Source: Thermoplasmata archaeon
Lineage (GTDB): Archaea; Thermoplasmatota; Thermoplasmata; Lutacidiplasmatales; UBA184
DNA: 64,000 nucleotides
NCBI GenBank assembly: GCA_021802125.1
Contig: JAKAAX010000003.1
Span: 17,788 to 81,787 of the forward strand
Direction of reading: 5' to 3'
Position 1 is the first letter of the stretch. Each line of letters opens with the position of its first letter. Below, one piece after another: positions 33,402-42,993 of this stretch. The notes beneath the pieces are model-generated. The model did no database searches. It had not been told where the DNA came from and saw nothing but the letters and a program-made list of their open reading frames with translations. The position numbers were made by a program, and so were the translations under genes.

Positions 33402-33597
33402 TCGGGAGATCCCAGGGGTCCCGGCCCGCCGCGCGGGCGACCAGCCCCACCACTTCCCGCTGGTTCGGGGTGAGCAGGCCCCGGAAGGCCCGCGCCGTGC
33501 TGAAGTAGAGGTCCACGGCCGCCTCGCAGGAGGCCTCCAGGCCCTCGCCGCCCGCGGCAAGGGCGCGGAGCTGCAGACGGTGCCAATCGGGGCCCAT
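33307..33597 (-). CDS. Possible small protein or gene fragment
   Basis: This frame reads like a real helical protein (LEASCEAAVDLYFSTARAF, LLTPNQREVVGLVARAAG, DPWDLPIS), and the protein-like composition continues upstream of the ATG for about 35 codons (LRYDQNHLWELAGRRM) without an obvious start. Its 3' third overlaps the end of rpoN in antisense and turns Arg/Gly-rich there. It may be a decayed gene that lost its N-terminus, or a short gene with a rare start. The 33402-33677 gap otherwise holds nothing I recognise. Confidence 0.3.
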   Translation of the reverse strand: MGPDWHRLQLRALAAGGEGLEASCEAAVDLYFSTARAFRGLLTPNQREVVGLVARAAGRDPWDLPISRRALRRPEGRRGRGASGGSSTASRRARPG

Positions 33598-33677
33598 ACG
33601 CCTCCCGGCGAGCTCCCAGAGGTGGTTCTGGTCGTACCGGAGGCGATCACGGGTGGAGGCGAGGAGCGATTTACGGG

Positions 33678-34775
33678 CTATCGGGGGTCTCGAGCCGCCA
33701 CCCGCTCCCCGAACCCACCTGAAGGCAGGTCGGAGTTCAGTTCATCTCGATCTACGATGAGCCGCTCGTACCGGTGATCCACAAGGGGAAGCATAGAATA
33801 GACCGACTCACTGGTGATCTCGATCTGGCGCAGTTCCTCCGCGAACACCGGGACTGGAGGGGAGTCTGTCCGTCCCGTGTCATCCCTATCGGAAGAGACC
33901 AGGGCCAAGATGACCCGTGACTCATCCATGGCGGCGAAGAATGGGTGCAGGTTGGCCTCGGCCATGATCCTCGCGACCATGCTCCCCGAGCGGGCCACCC
34001 GTTTTCCCGTGACGAATCGGAACGTGGTCACCCGTCGACCTTCGAACGGCGGAATGTCCTGAAATCGCGGCAAGACCCTTCGGAAGACGCATTTTTGTCG
34101 AAGAAGTTCTCGTTGGAGCCGCGTATGGCGCCTGCGGAACCCTCCGATCCAGGCAGAGGTTCCCGACTGCGTGCGATGGGGCCGGACGAGCAGCTCCCTG
34201 ACCTCGAAGAGGGTGGGATCTGAGTGCCCGACGCCTCTGAGTGTACTCGCATCCAGGGGCAAGAGCCCCATCGGATACCCCGGAGCCGGTGAATCCCGAG
34301 TGAACCGCGACCATGCGCCCGCGAAGTCAAAGTAAATCGGGATTGAGTCCGGGGAAATGCGAGCCGTTACCGTCCAAGCTTGGGCGAGTCGAGGTACGGA
34401 CCCGCGTATACCCTGTGCATCCTCGTGGTTTGAGGACGGACGTTGATCGGCAACATCAAACTCGATGGAGAACAACATCTCTCCAGAGGCCCACAGGTTG
34501 ACTAGCCCGGGCCGCTGGAGCATCTCGGATAGGCATTGATCGCGATACTCTGCGAAGGGCTTCCAGAGGGACACCCTCACCACATCGAGACCGAGCAGCG
34601 ACGGGTGAGGGACGAACCGCTCCCTGAGCCAGCCGCTGTCGAGCGCCCGCTGACGGACCACCCGGAACGTCGACCTCGCGACCCCGGCAATTCGCAGGCG
34701 GTCCGACTCCCCCAGATCCGAGTTCAACAGAAGCCCAGAAATGCACTTGGCTTCCGTTCTGGATAGGGATCGCAC
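33678..34775 (-). CDS. Putative DNA-binding regulator, paralogue of the 6200-7258 gene
   Basis: The 365-residue protein has an HTH-like N-terminus (LSRTEAKCISGLLL, then RLRIAGVARSTFRVVRQRAL and WLRERFVPHP). It shares with the 6200 gene the mid-protein PIYFDFAGAWSR, the HPFFAAMDESRVILALVSS segment and the C-terminal LVDHRYERLIVDRDE. Identity is modest but collinear over the whole length. The start is GTG. It is divergent from an exported-protein gene at 34828, as the paralogue is from the kelch protein. A CTAATGAG motif about 26 nt upstream could be its box A. Codons are less GC-biased than in the adjoining ribosomal operon. Not a family I can name. Confidence 0.6.
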   Translation of the reverse strand: MRSLSRTEAKCISGLLLNSDLGESDRLRIAGVARSTFRVVRQRALDSGWLRERFVPHPSLLGLDVVRVSLWKPFAEYRDQCLSEMLQRPGLVNLWASGEMLFSIEFDVADQRPSSNHEDAQGIRGSVPRLAQAWTVTARISPDSIPIYFDFAGAWSRFTRDSPAPGYPMGLLPLDASTLRGVGHSDPTLFEVRELLVRPHRTQSGTSAWIGGFRRRHTRLQRELLRQKCVFRRVLPRFQDIPPFEGRRVTTFRFVTGKRVARSGSMVARIMAEANLHPFFAAMDESRVILALVSSDRDDTGRTDSPPVPVFAEELRQIEITSESVYSMLPLVDHRYERLIVDRDELNSDLPSGGFGERVAARDPR

Positions 34776-34827
34776 GCCGGGGAAGGGCTGGAGGGGCTCA
34801 TTAGGGGTGCGAAGTACAACTTTCGAG

Positions 34828-35787
34828 ATGAAACATGCCCGTCCGCTTCATTTGCACCAAGGTTTTCTCTATCTTCTTGAGAGAATGAGGCCCCAGATAC
34901 CTGCGTTCCCCCTCTGGGGCCCGCAGAGGAGTTCGCGCACGCGCCGGTCGGTCGGAGCGGAGAGTTCGAGGCTCGTGACCAGGCGCGTTCGATGCGCAAT
35001 CGCATTCGCGGTTTGCCTCGTGGTGGGCCTCCTTCCAGGGCCAAGCGCGACTGCGGTTCCAGCGCTTGGGCTCCCGGATGCCCCAAGTGCTCCGTCCGGC
35101 CCGACGCACATCTTCGGAGAATCGACGCATTCTTTGACTCAGGGCGTGTGTTATCTCCTGAACCAGTCCGTCATCGAAAGCACTCAGTCAAGCGCCATTC
35201 AGTCGCAGGGTTCGCAGAATTCGACCGTGGCCTCCATCATAGCCTCTCAGACGCTGCAGCTGTGGAACCTGACGTGCCATTTCTCGGAGTTCGAGGCCCT
35301 GATTGGCGAGTACGGCCCGCACAACTTCTCCCTCCAAGGCGACTTCACCTTTGGCTCCACCCTGAGCGGCTCTGTGAGCTTCGTGGAAGTGTGGGACAGC
35401 GGTGAGTTCCATTATCAAGAATGGTGGTGGGGGAACGTCACTACAGCGATCGGCGGGTTCACGGACTCCGTCAACGGCCCGGTCATCATGAGCGGGTACC
35501 TTACCCAGCACCAGCTTCCTGGCTCTTCCCCGTCATCATCGGGAACGACCCTGATCGTTTTGCTCGGTGCGGGAGGAGCCATCGGCATAGTTGGTGTACT
35601 CGCGTTTGTTTTCGAGTCCCGTCGCCGCTCGCACGGGAAGGGTGGGGCGAAGCTCGCCGTTGGGCCCGTCGTCGCTCGCGAGAAGGTTGCCAGGGTGCCC
35701 GTCGTTGGAGAGGAGATCAGAACAGCCGGTTCGAACGATCCAGGCTCCACTGCGAGTGAACCAAACCCAACGGTCGAGCTCCTGTAG
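34828..35787 (+). CDS. Exported, C-terminally anchored protein of unknown function
   Basis: The frame encodes a basic N-terminus, a clear signal sequence (TRRVRCAIAFAVCLVVGLLPG followed by PSATAVPA), an ectodomain of about 170 residues with several Asn-X-Ser/Thr sites, a transmembrane helix (TTLIVLLGAGGAIGIVGVLAFVF) and a cytoplasmic tail starting SRRRSHGKGG. The start is uncertain: ATG 34828 is given, ATG 34885 and GTG 34974 (directly before the signal sequence) are alternatives. The in-frame ATG 34741 overlaps the divergent regulator and is unlikely. No known domain is recognised. G+C is lower than in surrounding genes. Confidence 0.65.
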   Translation: MKHARPLHLHQGFLYLLERMRPQIPAFPLWGPQRSSRTRRSVGAESSRLVTRRVRCAIAFAVCLVVGLLPGPSATAVPALGLPDAPSAPSGPTHIFGESTHSLTQGVCYLLNQSVIESTQSSAIQSQGSQNSTVASIIASQTLQLWNLTCHFSEFEALIGEYGPHNFSLQGDFTFGSTLSGSVSFVEVWDSGEFHYQEWWWGNVTTAIGGFTDSVNGPVIMSGYLTQHQLPGSSPSSSGTTLIVLLGAGGAIGIVGVLAFVFESRRRSHGKGGAKLAVGPVVAREKVARVPVVGEEIRTAGSNDPGSTASEPNPTVELL

Positions 35788-36135
35788 TCATTGCATGGCG
35801 CCCAGAGGAGTTTGAGCCCGTCCTCTCGCCCAGTTCGACCTATCCACAGTGTCGCTTGCGGCGACGGTTTGTTCACTACACGGTGCCCACTAGTGGGGTG
35901 GTGAGCTCAAAGTGGACCCCCGACGCGGGACAGAGCGCATGTTCCCCCCCCACGGGAAGATGTCGTACCGAGGACCTCCCGGCGCTGGGAGGGTCCCGCC
36001 CGGGGATTCCGTCGCTCCCACCGGTTCATGGCGCGGCCCAGGCCTCAGTCCCCCAAAGGGGGGAGGTCCCGCCCCCGGGGAGGCGGGAGCCGCGGCGCGG
36101 TCGAGGCCCGTGAGCGAGGGTGGGAAGGCGCGGGC
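35788..36135. other. Intergenic region between convergent genes
   Basis: This 348-nt stretch lies between the stops of the exported protein and the large surface glycoprotein. I see no protein-like frame or RNA gene, only G/C-rich blocks such as CCCGCCCCCGGGGAGGCGGG near 36068. A transcript-end role is the only suggestion I can make. Confidence 0.4.
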
Positions 36136-39100
36136 TCAGTCGTCGTCCTCGTCCCGACTGGACTTCCCGCCCTTCGGGGAGGACTCTTCCTCGTCCTCAT
36201 CCTCGTCGAGCGCGGCCTTCTTCGCCTTCCCGCTGGAGGGCTTCTTGGACCCGCCCTTCGAGCGGCGGCGGTAGACGAAGAAGACGATCGCCAGGACCGC
36301 GATCACTGCAGCGGAGGCGATGATCGCCACCAGGTACTGCTGGAGCGTGGACTGGTTGATCGTGACCGTGGTGCAGCCGATGTTGGCGCCGGTCTTGTAG
36401 CTGCCCGGGTACTCGTTCGCCGCGGTCGCGTTCCCGCAGATCTTGTACTGGCCCGAGGCGATACCGCCCGTGATCCCGCCACCGGGGACGGTCCATTTGA
36501 TCTCGGCACGGTAGCTCACGTTGTAGTGCAGGTTGCACTGGGTGTTGCAGCTCTCGGCTGAGCTGTTGAGGACCCCGCCGGTGAACCCGTAGAGCGAGCC
36601 GTAGCCGATGGTCTTCTGCGAGCCACCGGCGGTGGTCTCGTAGTAGAACTGCACCTGCGTGCCGTTCGCGACCGACTGGACCCCGCCCACGTCCGTGACG
36701 TTGCCATACAGGGTGTACTGCTGGCCCTCGGTGAGGGTGCTCGTGCCCTGCACCGTGATGTTGAGCAGCTGCAGGATCGGGGCGATCGTGCTGTTGAGCT
36801 GGCAGGTGAACTGGTAGGTCACGTTCGCGAAGTTCCCCGCGCCGTCGGTGATGTTCAGCGTGAGGTTGTACGCTGCACTCTTCACCGTGGATGCGGTCTG
36901 GGGCACCGGCAGCTTTGTCTGGGTGTCGTTGGCGGTGCTGCTGTTGAACCAGCGGGGCGTGAAGGCCGACCAGCCCGCGTTGGTGACGTGCCAGGAGTAG
37001 CTGGCGACGGTCCCGTTGTGCGGGTCGAACGACCACTTGTCCACCAGGTTGATCGGGCAGGAGTTCGCGACGGCGACACCGCTCGTCACGTTCTTGCCGG
37101 CCTGGTTGGCGGGGCTGAAGTAGGAGCCTCCCTGCGGGTGGCCGATGGGGACGGGCTTCTCCGTGTCGTTGACGATCACGTAGAGGGTGGAGTAGCCCTT
37201 GTTCCCGCCAGCATCGAACTCCTCGAGCGCGATGCGGTAGACCCAGCCGTTGACCTTGTAGGTCGTCCCGTCGATCGTCTGGGAGGTGAGCCAGGCCCCG
37301 GCACCGTTGAACGTGTAGGTCACGTTCCCGTACACGCTGGCCGCCTGCCGGCCGATCGAGAAGTTGGTGCTCGAGTACGAGGAGGAGTAGGTCGGACCCG
37401 CCGAGATGTTCCAGATCGCGACCGAGATGCGCCCGGAGGGGAGCCACGGTTCGGAGGAGGCGATCGCGTCCGAGCTGTGCGTGGCGTTCATCTGGATCGA
37501 GGTGCCCCAGTTCACGTAGAGCAGCGAGTCGTTCGCGCTGATCGACTTGACGTGGGTGTTGTTGGTCGTGATCATCGGGGTGGGCGCGACGTTGTCGACC
37601 AGGACCTCGAAGCTCTGCTGGTTCCGCTGTCCACCGTTGGCGAGGACGGACAGGTTCCCGTGCATGAGCCCCGCGGTCTTGTAGGTGTGGTACGTGGTGG
37701 TGTTCAACCGGTAGGTGGTGTTGAAGGCCCCGTCGCCGAAGTCCCAGGTGTAGCTGGTCGCGTTGAACCCGCTCGGGAAGAGCGAGCCCGCCGAGGAGAA
37801 GCTCACGTTCTGGTTCTCACCGACGATGACCGTGTAGTTCGAGTGCGTCGGGCTGACCACGTTGGTCTTGTTCGCGAACGCGAAGTTCGGGGAGTTGACG
37901 TTCACCACGGCCGTCACGTTCTGGATCTTGACCAGGTTGAACGTGGCGGTCCCGTTGGTCGCTCCGTTGGGGGAGTGCAGGGACGAGAGCGTGAACGAGG
38001 ACCAGGTGCCGCCCGGACCCGCTGGGGCGAGCGAGGTGCCCGCGGGAACGGGGGTGTTGGCCTGCAGCACCCAGTTGGTGGGGAGCTGGACGGTGTAGGT
38101 CAGCGCCTCGGTGGACATCGGGTAGCGGAAGCCCATCGTCAGGGTGTGCGTGGAGGTCTTGGTGGTCAGGCCCTTCGCGAGCTGGTAGGACTCGTTGGTC
38201 CCGAAGGCGAACTTGCTCGCGCTGGAGAGCGAGAGGTCGGAGGGGGTGGGTCCGTCGTGGAAGGCCACCGCGCCCGTCTGGTTCCCGTACTCGGAGTAGC
38301 TCGTCGCGTTGACCATCAGGTTCGCCTGCTGGGCGGGGTAGATCGCACCGCTGTCGTTGAGCCAGTTCTCGAAGGCGTGCCAGGCGGTGGGGGTCGCGTT
38401 GAGCGCGCCGCCCGCGAAGTCCATCCCGACCTGGGAGTAGAGGTCGCTCACGTAGGCGTTGGGCAGCTGGGCGACGGTGCTGCCTGCGGAGAGGCTCTCC
38501 GTGCTGTTGACCCAGGCGTTGGCGAAGGAGGCGTTGAACGCGAGGTTCGTGCTCTCCGTCGTGGGGGGGCTCCCGGCCCAGGGGGACGTCAGGATCGAAA
38601 GGTCCTGGGTGCGCTGGGTGGGGGAGACCGTGAAGTAGGTCCAGGCGGGGGAGTTCCCCTGCGGGGCCACCAGCAGCGCGAAGTGCGTGGGACCCGCGCG
38701 GTTGCCGGTCAGTCCGCTGTAGCTGCCGAACTGGAAGAACGTGTTCCTGGCGTTGGTCTGGGACGCCGGGATCGGGAAGTTGTAGGCCTTCGAGTTCGTG
38801 AGGTCGTACAGGGTGAGGTTCGTCCCGTTGTAGAAGGTCGCCTGTCCCTGGGGGATGAAGAATCCCTGCACCAGGTAGGAGGCGAGGGTGATGTTGAACA
38901 CGTTGCGGGCCGCGGGAACGGTGACCTGGCTGTAGTTGGTCTCGGTCGAGCCGTTGTAGAGGGTGCTCGCCGCGTAGACCGTCCACGTCCCCGCTGGGAG
39001 GTTGTGGAAGGAGTACGACGAGACCGCGGTCTGCTGCGCGAGAACGAGGCCGGGGAAGGCCGGGTCCAGGACCTGGATCGAGGTGGTGTTCCCCGCGTTC

Positions 39101-39588
39101 GAGCCCAGGGTGTTGTTGATCGCGCCCGTGAGCGTGTAGGTCATGGGGAGCGCCGTGAGCCCGCTAAGGTAGGTGATGTACCCACTGTTGAGCTGGCTCT
39201 GCGTCGCGTTGAACGTCGAGGAGCTGCCGCCTCCGGGGAGGACCGCGATGGGGATGGAGGAGCCGCTCGATCGGTCGACCTCGGCCGGAACCGAGACCGT
39301 GAACCAGCCCGGGAAGAGCCAGCAGGTCTGGCCGAAGACGTCCTTCTGGCCGTTCACGAAGGTGTAGACGCCGCCCAGGGAGGTGGTCCCCGTGCAGCTC
39401 TCACCCGTCGCTCCGACCGTGAGCGTCACGTTGACCCCGACGGGGGCAAAGCTCCCTCCGGCGGTTCGGACGATGACGGATACGGTGGCGTTGCTCGCGG
39501 GCATCGCTTGGCCGGTCGGGGCCATAATGCTCACAAACAACATCACCAGGGTGGCGACAAGGGCCCAGCGCTGCGCCCCGGATGGCAT
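36136..39588 (-). CDS. Large, heavily glycosylatable cell-surface (S-layer-like) protein
   Basis: The 1150-residue protein has a signal peptide (LVATLVMLFVSIMAPTGQA), a long ectodomain full of Asn-X-Ser/Thr sequons (such as NNT, NGT and NQS), one PKD domain (YTWDFGDGAFN), several beta-sandwich-like regions, and four Cys near the C-terminus (CNTQC, CGN, GCTT). A transmembrane helix (YLVAIIASAAVIAVLAIVFFVY) and a Lys-rich then acidic cytoplasmic tail (DEDEDEEE, DEDDD) complete it. The start at 39588 fits the signal peptide; the longer frame runs through the TATA box. The strong promoter, size and sequon density suggest a major envelope glycoprotein. Confidence 0.8.
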   Translation of the reverse strand: MPSGAQRWALVATLVMLFVSIMAPTGQAMPASNATVSVIVRTAGGSFAPVGVNVTLTVGATGESCTGTTSLGGVYTFVNGQKDVFGQTCWLFPGWFTVSVPAEVDRSSGSSIPIAVLPGGGSSSTFNATQSQLNSGYITYLSGLTALPMTYTLTGAINNTLGSNAGNTTSIQVLDPAFPGLVLAQQTAVSSYSFHNLPAGTWTVYAASTLYNGSTETNYSQVTVPAARNVFNITLASYLVQGFFIPQGQATFYNGTNLTLYDLTNSKAYNFPIPASQTNARNTFFQFGSYSGLTGNRAGPTHFALLVAPQGNSPAWTYFTVSPTQRTQDLSILTSPWAGSPPTTESTNLAFNASFANAWVNSTESLSAGSTVAQLPNAYVSDLYSQVGMDFAGGALNATPTAWHAFENWLNDSGAIYPAQQANLMVNATSYSEYGNQTGAVAFHDGPTPSDLSLSSASKFAFGTNESYQLAKGLTTKTSTHTLTMGFRYPMSTEALTYTVQLPTNWVLQANTPVPAGTSLAPAGPGGTWSSFTLSSLHSPNGATNGTATFNLVKIQNVTAVVNVNSPNFAFANKTNVVSPTHSNYTVIVGENQNVSFSSAGSLFPSGFNATSYTWDFGDGAFNTTYRLNTTTYHTYKTAGLMHGNLSVLANGGQRNQQSFEVLVDNVAPTPMITTNNTHVKSISANDSLLYVNWGTSIQMNATHSSDAIASSEPWLPSGRISVAIWNISAGPTYSSSYSSTNFSIGRQAASVYGNVTYTFNGAGAWLTSQTIDGTTYKVNGWVYRIALEEFDAGGNKGYSTLYVIVNDTEKPVPIGHPQGGSYFSPANQAGKNVTSGVAVANSCPINLVDKWSFDPHNGTVASYSWHVTNAGWSAFTPRWFNSSTANDTQTKLPVPQTASTVKSAAYNLTLNITDGAGNFANVTYQFTCQLNSTIAPILQLLNITVQGTSTLTEGQQYTLYGNVTDVGGVQSVANGTQVQFYYETTAGGSQKTIGYGSLYGFTGGVLNSSAESCNTQCNLHYNVSYRAEIKWTVPGGGITGGIASGQYKICGNATAANEYPGSYKTGANIGCTTVTINQSTLQQYLVAIIASAAVIAVLAIVFFVYRRRSKGGSKKPSSGKAKKAALDEDEDEEESSPKGGKSSRDEDDD

Positions 39589-39649
39589 TCTTCGTTCACT
39601 CCTTCGGTTCGATGGCCCCCTATCGAGGGCCGCGCGGCCCAATTTGGCC

Positions 39650-39664
39650 CCGTTTATATAGTTT
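39650..39664 (-). promoter_or_regulatory. Strong TATA box of the surface glycoprotein gene
   Basis: AAACTATATAAACGG on the minus strand is the best box A in the window. It predicts a start near 39631 and a leader of about 43 nt before ATG 39588. Confidence 0.7.
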
Positions 39665-39753
39665 GACCGAGGACGGCGACCGAATCGCCCCACGACCGCG
39701 TGGGACCCCCCCCAGGGGGCGCTGCGGCCTCCCAGGTGTAGAAGAGGTATGGT

Positions 39754-42700
39754 CTAGCTGACCGGATCGGATGAGGTCGAATCGGTCCCCTTGGGTGGGG
39801 GTTCCTCCGAGGAGCCCGCAGTGTCGGTCGAGGGGGACGAAGCGGGGTCCGTCGCCGCCGTCCCCGGCGCAGCCGCCCGGGCGCTCGAGGGCGAAGCCGC
39901 GTGCTCCTCCTCCGTGCTCTTCTCCACGTTACGCCGGCCCTTCCGTCGGGCCCTGAGGCTTGAGACCGCGACCACGACCACGACCAACACGATGAGGACG
40001 CCCGCCACGGCCGCCAGCGGCAGCAGGGGCGACATCCAGGAGTGCCCGGCGATACCGGGCCCGAGCGACAGGTTGGCCCAGGCGCGCTTGGACACGTCGT
40101 TCAGGGTGAGAAGGACCGAGACGCTGGCGACTCCCGTCGAAGCGGTGGCGGTGAAGACGGTCGAGGCGCCGCTGGAGGAGAGCGAGCCTCCCCGGTCCAC
40201 CGACCACACGAAGAGGAGCCCCGAGCTCGGGCAGGCGGCTCCCCCCGAGCAAGTGGCCACCGCCTGGAGCGTGATGGACCCGCCCACCACGACGGAGCCG
40301 GTCGAGGGCGAGATCGACACCCCGCTCAGGACGGCGACCGGGGTCGCCACGACCTGGATGGAAGCGTTCGCGAACCGCTCGACATTGCCGAGGGTGGCGG
40401 CGACGCTGAGGAGGACGGCGCCCCCCTGGGTCCCTGTATACGATTGGTAGGTGCCGGTCCCGCCCGAGGTCGACCTCAGGGTCCCCAGAGTGTTGTTCAC
40501 CGACCAGCCCAGCGTGAGCGTCGAGGGGCAGGGGGAGACGCTGCACGTGGTCGTGGCGTTGAAGCTGACCGTGTGTCCGATCTCGACCACCGCGACCGTG
40601 GGGTTGAGCGCGACGGAGAGGAGCGACGCGGGGGGCCCGATAGCGAGCGAAGCGGAGGCGGTGGCGGTGCGCCCGCTGGCGTCCGTGACCGTGAGAACTA
40701 CCGTGAAGTTTCCCGTGACGGTGGGCGTGCACGAAAATGCGAGCGCATCCGGGGCGGAGCACCCCGCGGGAAGGCCCACATACGTGGCCGTGAGAGGGAG
40801 GGTCCCTCCCACGACGTCCGCTTGGAAGGAGGTCTGGTCCCCGAGGGAGAAGGTCGAGGGGACCGCCGAGAAGGAGGAGATCGTGGGGGCCCCGCTGGAC
40901 GTAGTGCCGTTGATGACCTCGTAGATGGCCCCGGATTCTGGGTCCCCCGCGAAGAACCCCTGGGGGAAGGGGGCCGTGGCGACCGTGTCGTTCCCGACGC
41001 TCACGGAGGCGACCGGTCCGGCGGGGGTCCCCGCCACCGCGACCTGGTCCGTGCCGTTGGTCAGGTAGACCTGGCCGTTGGTCGGGTCCGAGGAGATCCC
41101 GAGGACATTGCTTGCCCCTATCGACCCCACGCTGCTGCCCGTCTGGGGATCCAGGACGACGACGCCTCCCCCGCACGGGAGGTAGAGGTCTCCGTCCTCC
41201 GGGTCGGCGTAGACCCCGTTCGGTCCGCACCCGAGGGTGACGTTGGACATCGGTCGGTCCGTCACCGTGTCGACCCGGCTCACGTTGGTCGCACTTCCCG
41301 TGGTGAAGTAGACCTGCTGGACGTTGGGAGCCAGCGCGACATACAACGGGAAGGGAGGAACCGGAACATTGGCGAGCTCCGTCAGGTTCGAGTCCTGAAG
41401 GACCACCAGGCTGGACGCCATCTGCGCCCCAAGGAACAGGTGACCGTTCGACGGGTCCAGGGCCAGGTCATCGACGAAATCTCGGAAGGGGAGGTCGGCC
41501 ACCAAGCTTCCGGTGGAGGCGTTGAGGGTGAGAATGACCGAGCCCGCCACGTTGTTGCAAAGGACGAGCACCTCGTGGAGGTTGGGGTCATAGATGATCT
41601 GACGGGGGGGCGAGACCAGGGTCTCGGAGGTGCGGACCTGCAGCGTCTGCTCGTCCACGAAGTCGATCCGGTTGAGGTACGTATCGCCGACCAGGAGGCA
41701 GCCGCACTCGGGGTCCGCGGCCATGACGTCGGGCTGGTCGTTCGTCGGACGAGCGAGGGGTACGGTCCCGGAAGAGGGATCGACCTCGGCGATCGTCTGC
41801 GAGTAGCCCTCTAGGACCAACACCCTCCCTTGGACCGGGAGGTCGATCGGCCACTCTTGACCACGGAGGAAACCGGCAGGCCCGCCGATGGATGCCGTGT
41901 GGACCAAGGTCATGTTGGAGGGGTCGATGGTGTAGGCTGATTCGCTACAGGCGTCGGCCAGAACGAGATCTCCCGAAGAGGGGTCGAGGGCCATGCCGCT
42001 CGTGAAGCTCCCCACCGATAGGGAGCCGAGGACGGTCCCCGCGGCGCTCGAGAGCTTCAGGAGGTAGTCGGTGCCTCCGCATCCCCAGCCGAGGAACAGA
42101 TTGGAGACGAAGAGGTCCCCGCTGGTCGGATCGGCGAGGACCGCGGAGACCTCCATGCCGTAGGTGCCGTTCATGAGGAAGGTCTGGGTGATCGTCCAGG
42201 TTGCTGGGTCTAGGCCCAGGACCTCGTTCCCTCCCCAGCTCGCAAGGTACACCTCGTGGTTGACGGGGTCGTAGCTCCCATCCATGATGTTGGCCACCCC
42301 CGTGCCCGCGGTCACGTTCGCGATCTCCTTTCCGGTCGTGAGCGAGACCACCCCGACCGCGGTGTCGTACTCGCTGCCCACCACGAAGGCGTTGCTTCCC
42401 GGTACGTACACCAGAGTGCCGTCCGTGGAGAGGGAGGCCTGAGGGACCAGGATGTTGGAGATCACCTGGTCGGTGACGGGGTCGAGGACCGTGAGGTTCC
42501 CATAGGACTCCACGTAGAGATCGTGGGTGGAGGAAAGGTAGACCAGGTTTCCCGCAGGGACATTCGTCAGGACCCGGTCGACGGCCAGGGTCGCGGGGTC
42601 CACTTCGAAGATGTACCCGCGGGAGGACGAGACGTAGACCATGCCGTTGTCGGGGTCGTACGCCGCGAACTCCGGCGAACCGATCTGCGGGATGAACACG

Positions 42701-42993
42701 TCTCCGGGAAGGCGCGTCCCGTTCCCCAAGAAGAGGGTGTACGCGGTGCTCCACGATCCCGCTCGGACCTGCTCAGGGCGGGCATGGGCAGGGAGCGCAC
42801 CCGCGGCCGCCACGCGAGCGGCTTCGCCCTGGACGTCGCGGGGAGTTCCCATCGCACGGGGGGCTGAAGGGTCGAAGGGTCGCGGCGGTCCGGACCCGCG
42901 GTTCGAGGGGGCACCCCAAATGGGGGGGGCCGAAAAGATGAGCACAAGGCCCAGTACCAGCGTAAAGGAGGCACAGATGGCAGTGTTCCGCAT
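39754..42993 (-). CDS. Secreted YVTN beta-propeller / Ig-like surface protein
   Basis: The 1079-residue protein has a signal peptide (SFTLVLGLVLIFSAPPIWG), many YVTN/NHL-like blades (AYDPDNGMVYVSS, SYDPVNHEVYLAS, ADPEDGDLYLPC), probably two propellers, followed by Ig/PKD-like domains (residues about 700-990). A transmembrane helix (LLPLAAVAGVLIVLVVVVVAV) precedes a basic stop-transfer (RARRKGRRN) and an Ala/Ser/Pro tail. It is upstream of, and co-directional with, the surface glycoprotein gene but has its own spacing of 165 nt, including that gene's strong promoter. Likely envelope component or adhesin. Confidence 0.83.
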   Translation of the reverse strand: MRNTAICASFTLVLGLVLIFSAPPIWGAPSNRGSGPPRPFDPSAPRAMGTPRDVQGEAARVAAAGALPAHARPEQVRAGSWSTAYTLFLGNGTRLPGDVFIPQIGSPEFAAYDPDNGMVYVSSSRGYIFEVDPATLAVDRVLTNVPAGNLVYLSSTHDLYVESYGNLTVLDPVTDQVISNILVPQASLSTDGTLVYVPGSNAFVVGSEYDTAVGVVSLTTGKEIANVTAGTGVANIMDGSYDPVNHEVYLASWGGNEVLGLDPATWTITQTFLMNGTYGMEVSAVLADPTSGDLFVSNLFLGWGCGGTDYLLKLSSAAGTVLGSLSVGSFTSGMALDPSSGDLVLADACSESAYTIDPSNMTLVHTASIGGPAGFLRGQEWPIDLPVQGRVLVLEGYSQTIAEVDPSSGTVPLARPTNDQPDVMAADPECGCLLVGDTYLNRIDFVDEQTLQVRTSETLVSPPRQIIYDPNLHEVLVLCNNVAGSVILTLNASTGSLVADLPFRDFVDDLALDPSNGHLFLGAQMASSLVVLQDSNLTELANVPVPPFPLYVALAPNVQQVYFTTGSATNVSRVDTVTDRPMSNVTLGCGPNGVYADPEDGDLYLPCGGGVVVLDPQTGSSVGSIGASNVLGISSDPTNGQVYLTNGTDQVAVAGTPAGPVASVSVGNDTVATAPFPQGFFAGDPESGAIYEVINGTTSSGAPTISSFSAVPSTFSLGDQTSFQADVVGGTLPLTATYVGLPAGCSAPDALAFSCTPTVTGNFTVVLTVTDASGRTATASASLAIGPPASLLSVALNPTVAVVEIGHTVSFNATTTCSVSPCPSTLTLGWSVNNTLGTLRSTSGGTGTYQSYTGTQGGAVLLSVAATLGNVERFANASIQVVATPVAVLSGVSISPSTGSVVVGGSITLQAVATCSGGAACPSSGLLFVWSVDRGGSLSSSGASTVFTATASTGVASVSVLLTLNDVSKRAWANLSLGPGIAGHSWMSPLLPLAAVAGVLIVLVVVVVAVSSLRARRKGRRNVEKSTEEEHAASPSSARAAAPGTAATDPASSPSTDTAGSSEEPPPKGTDSTSSDPVS

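Noticed and set aside
36988..39666. 892-codon plus-strand open frame
   Set aside because: It is antisense to the surface glycoprotein gene, which has a signal peptide, sequons, TM anchor and strong promoter; the plus frame has none of these.
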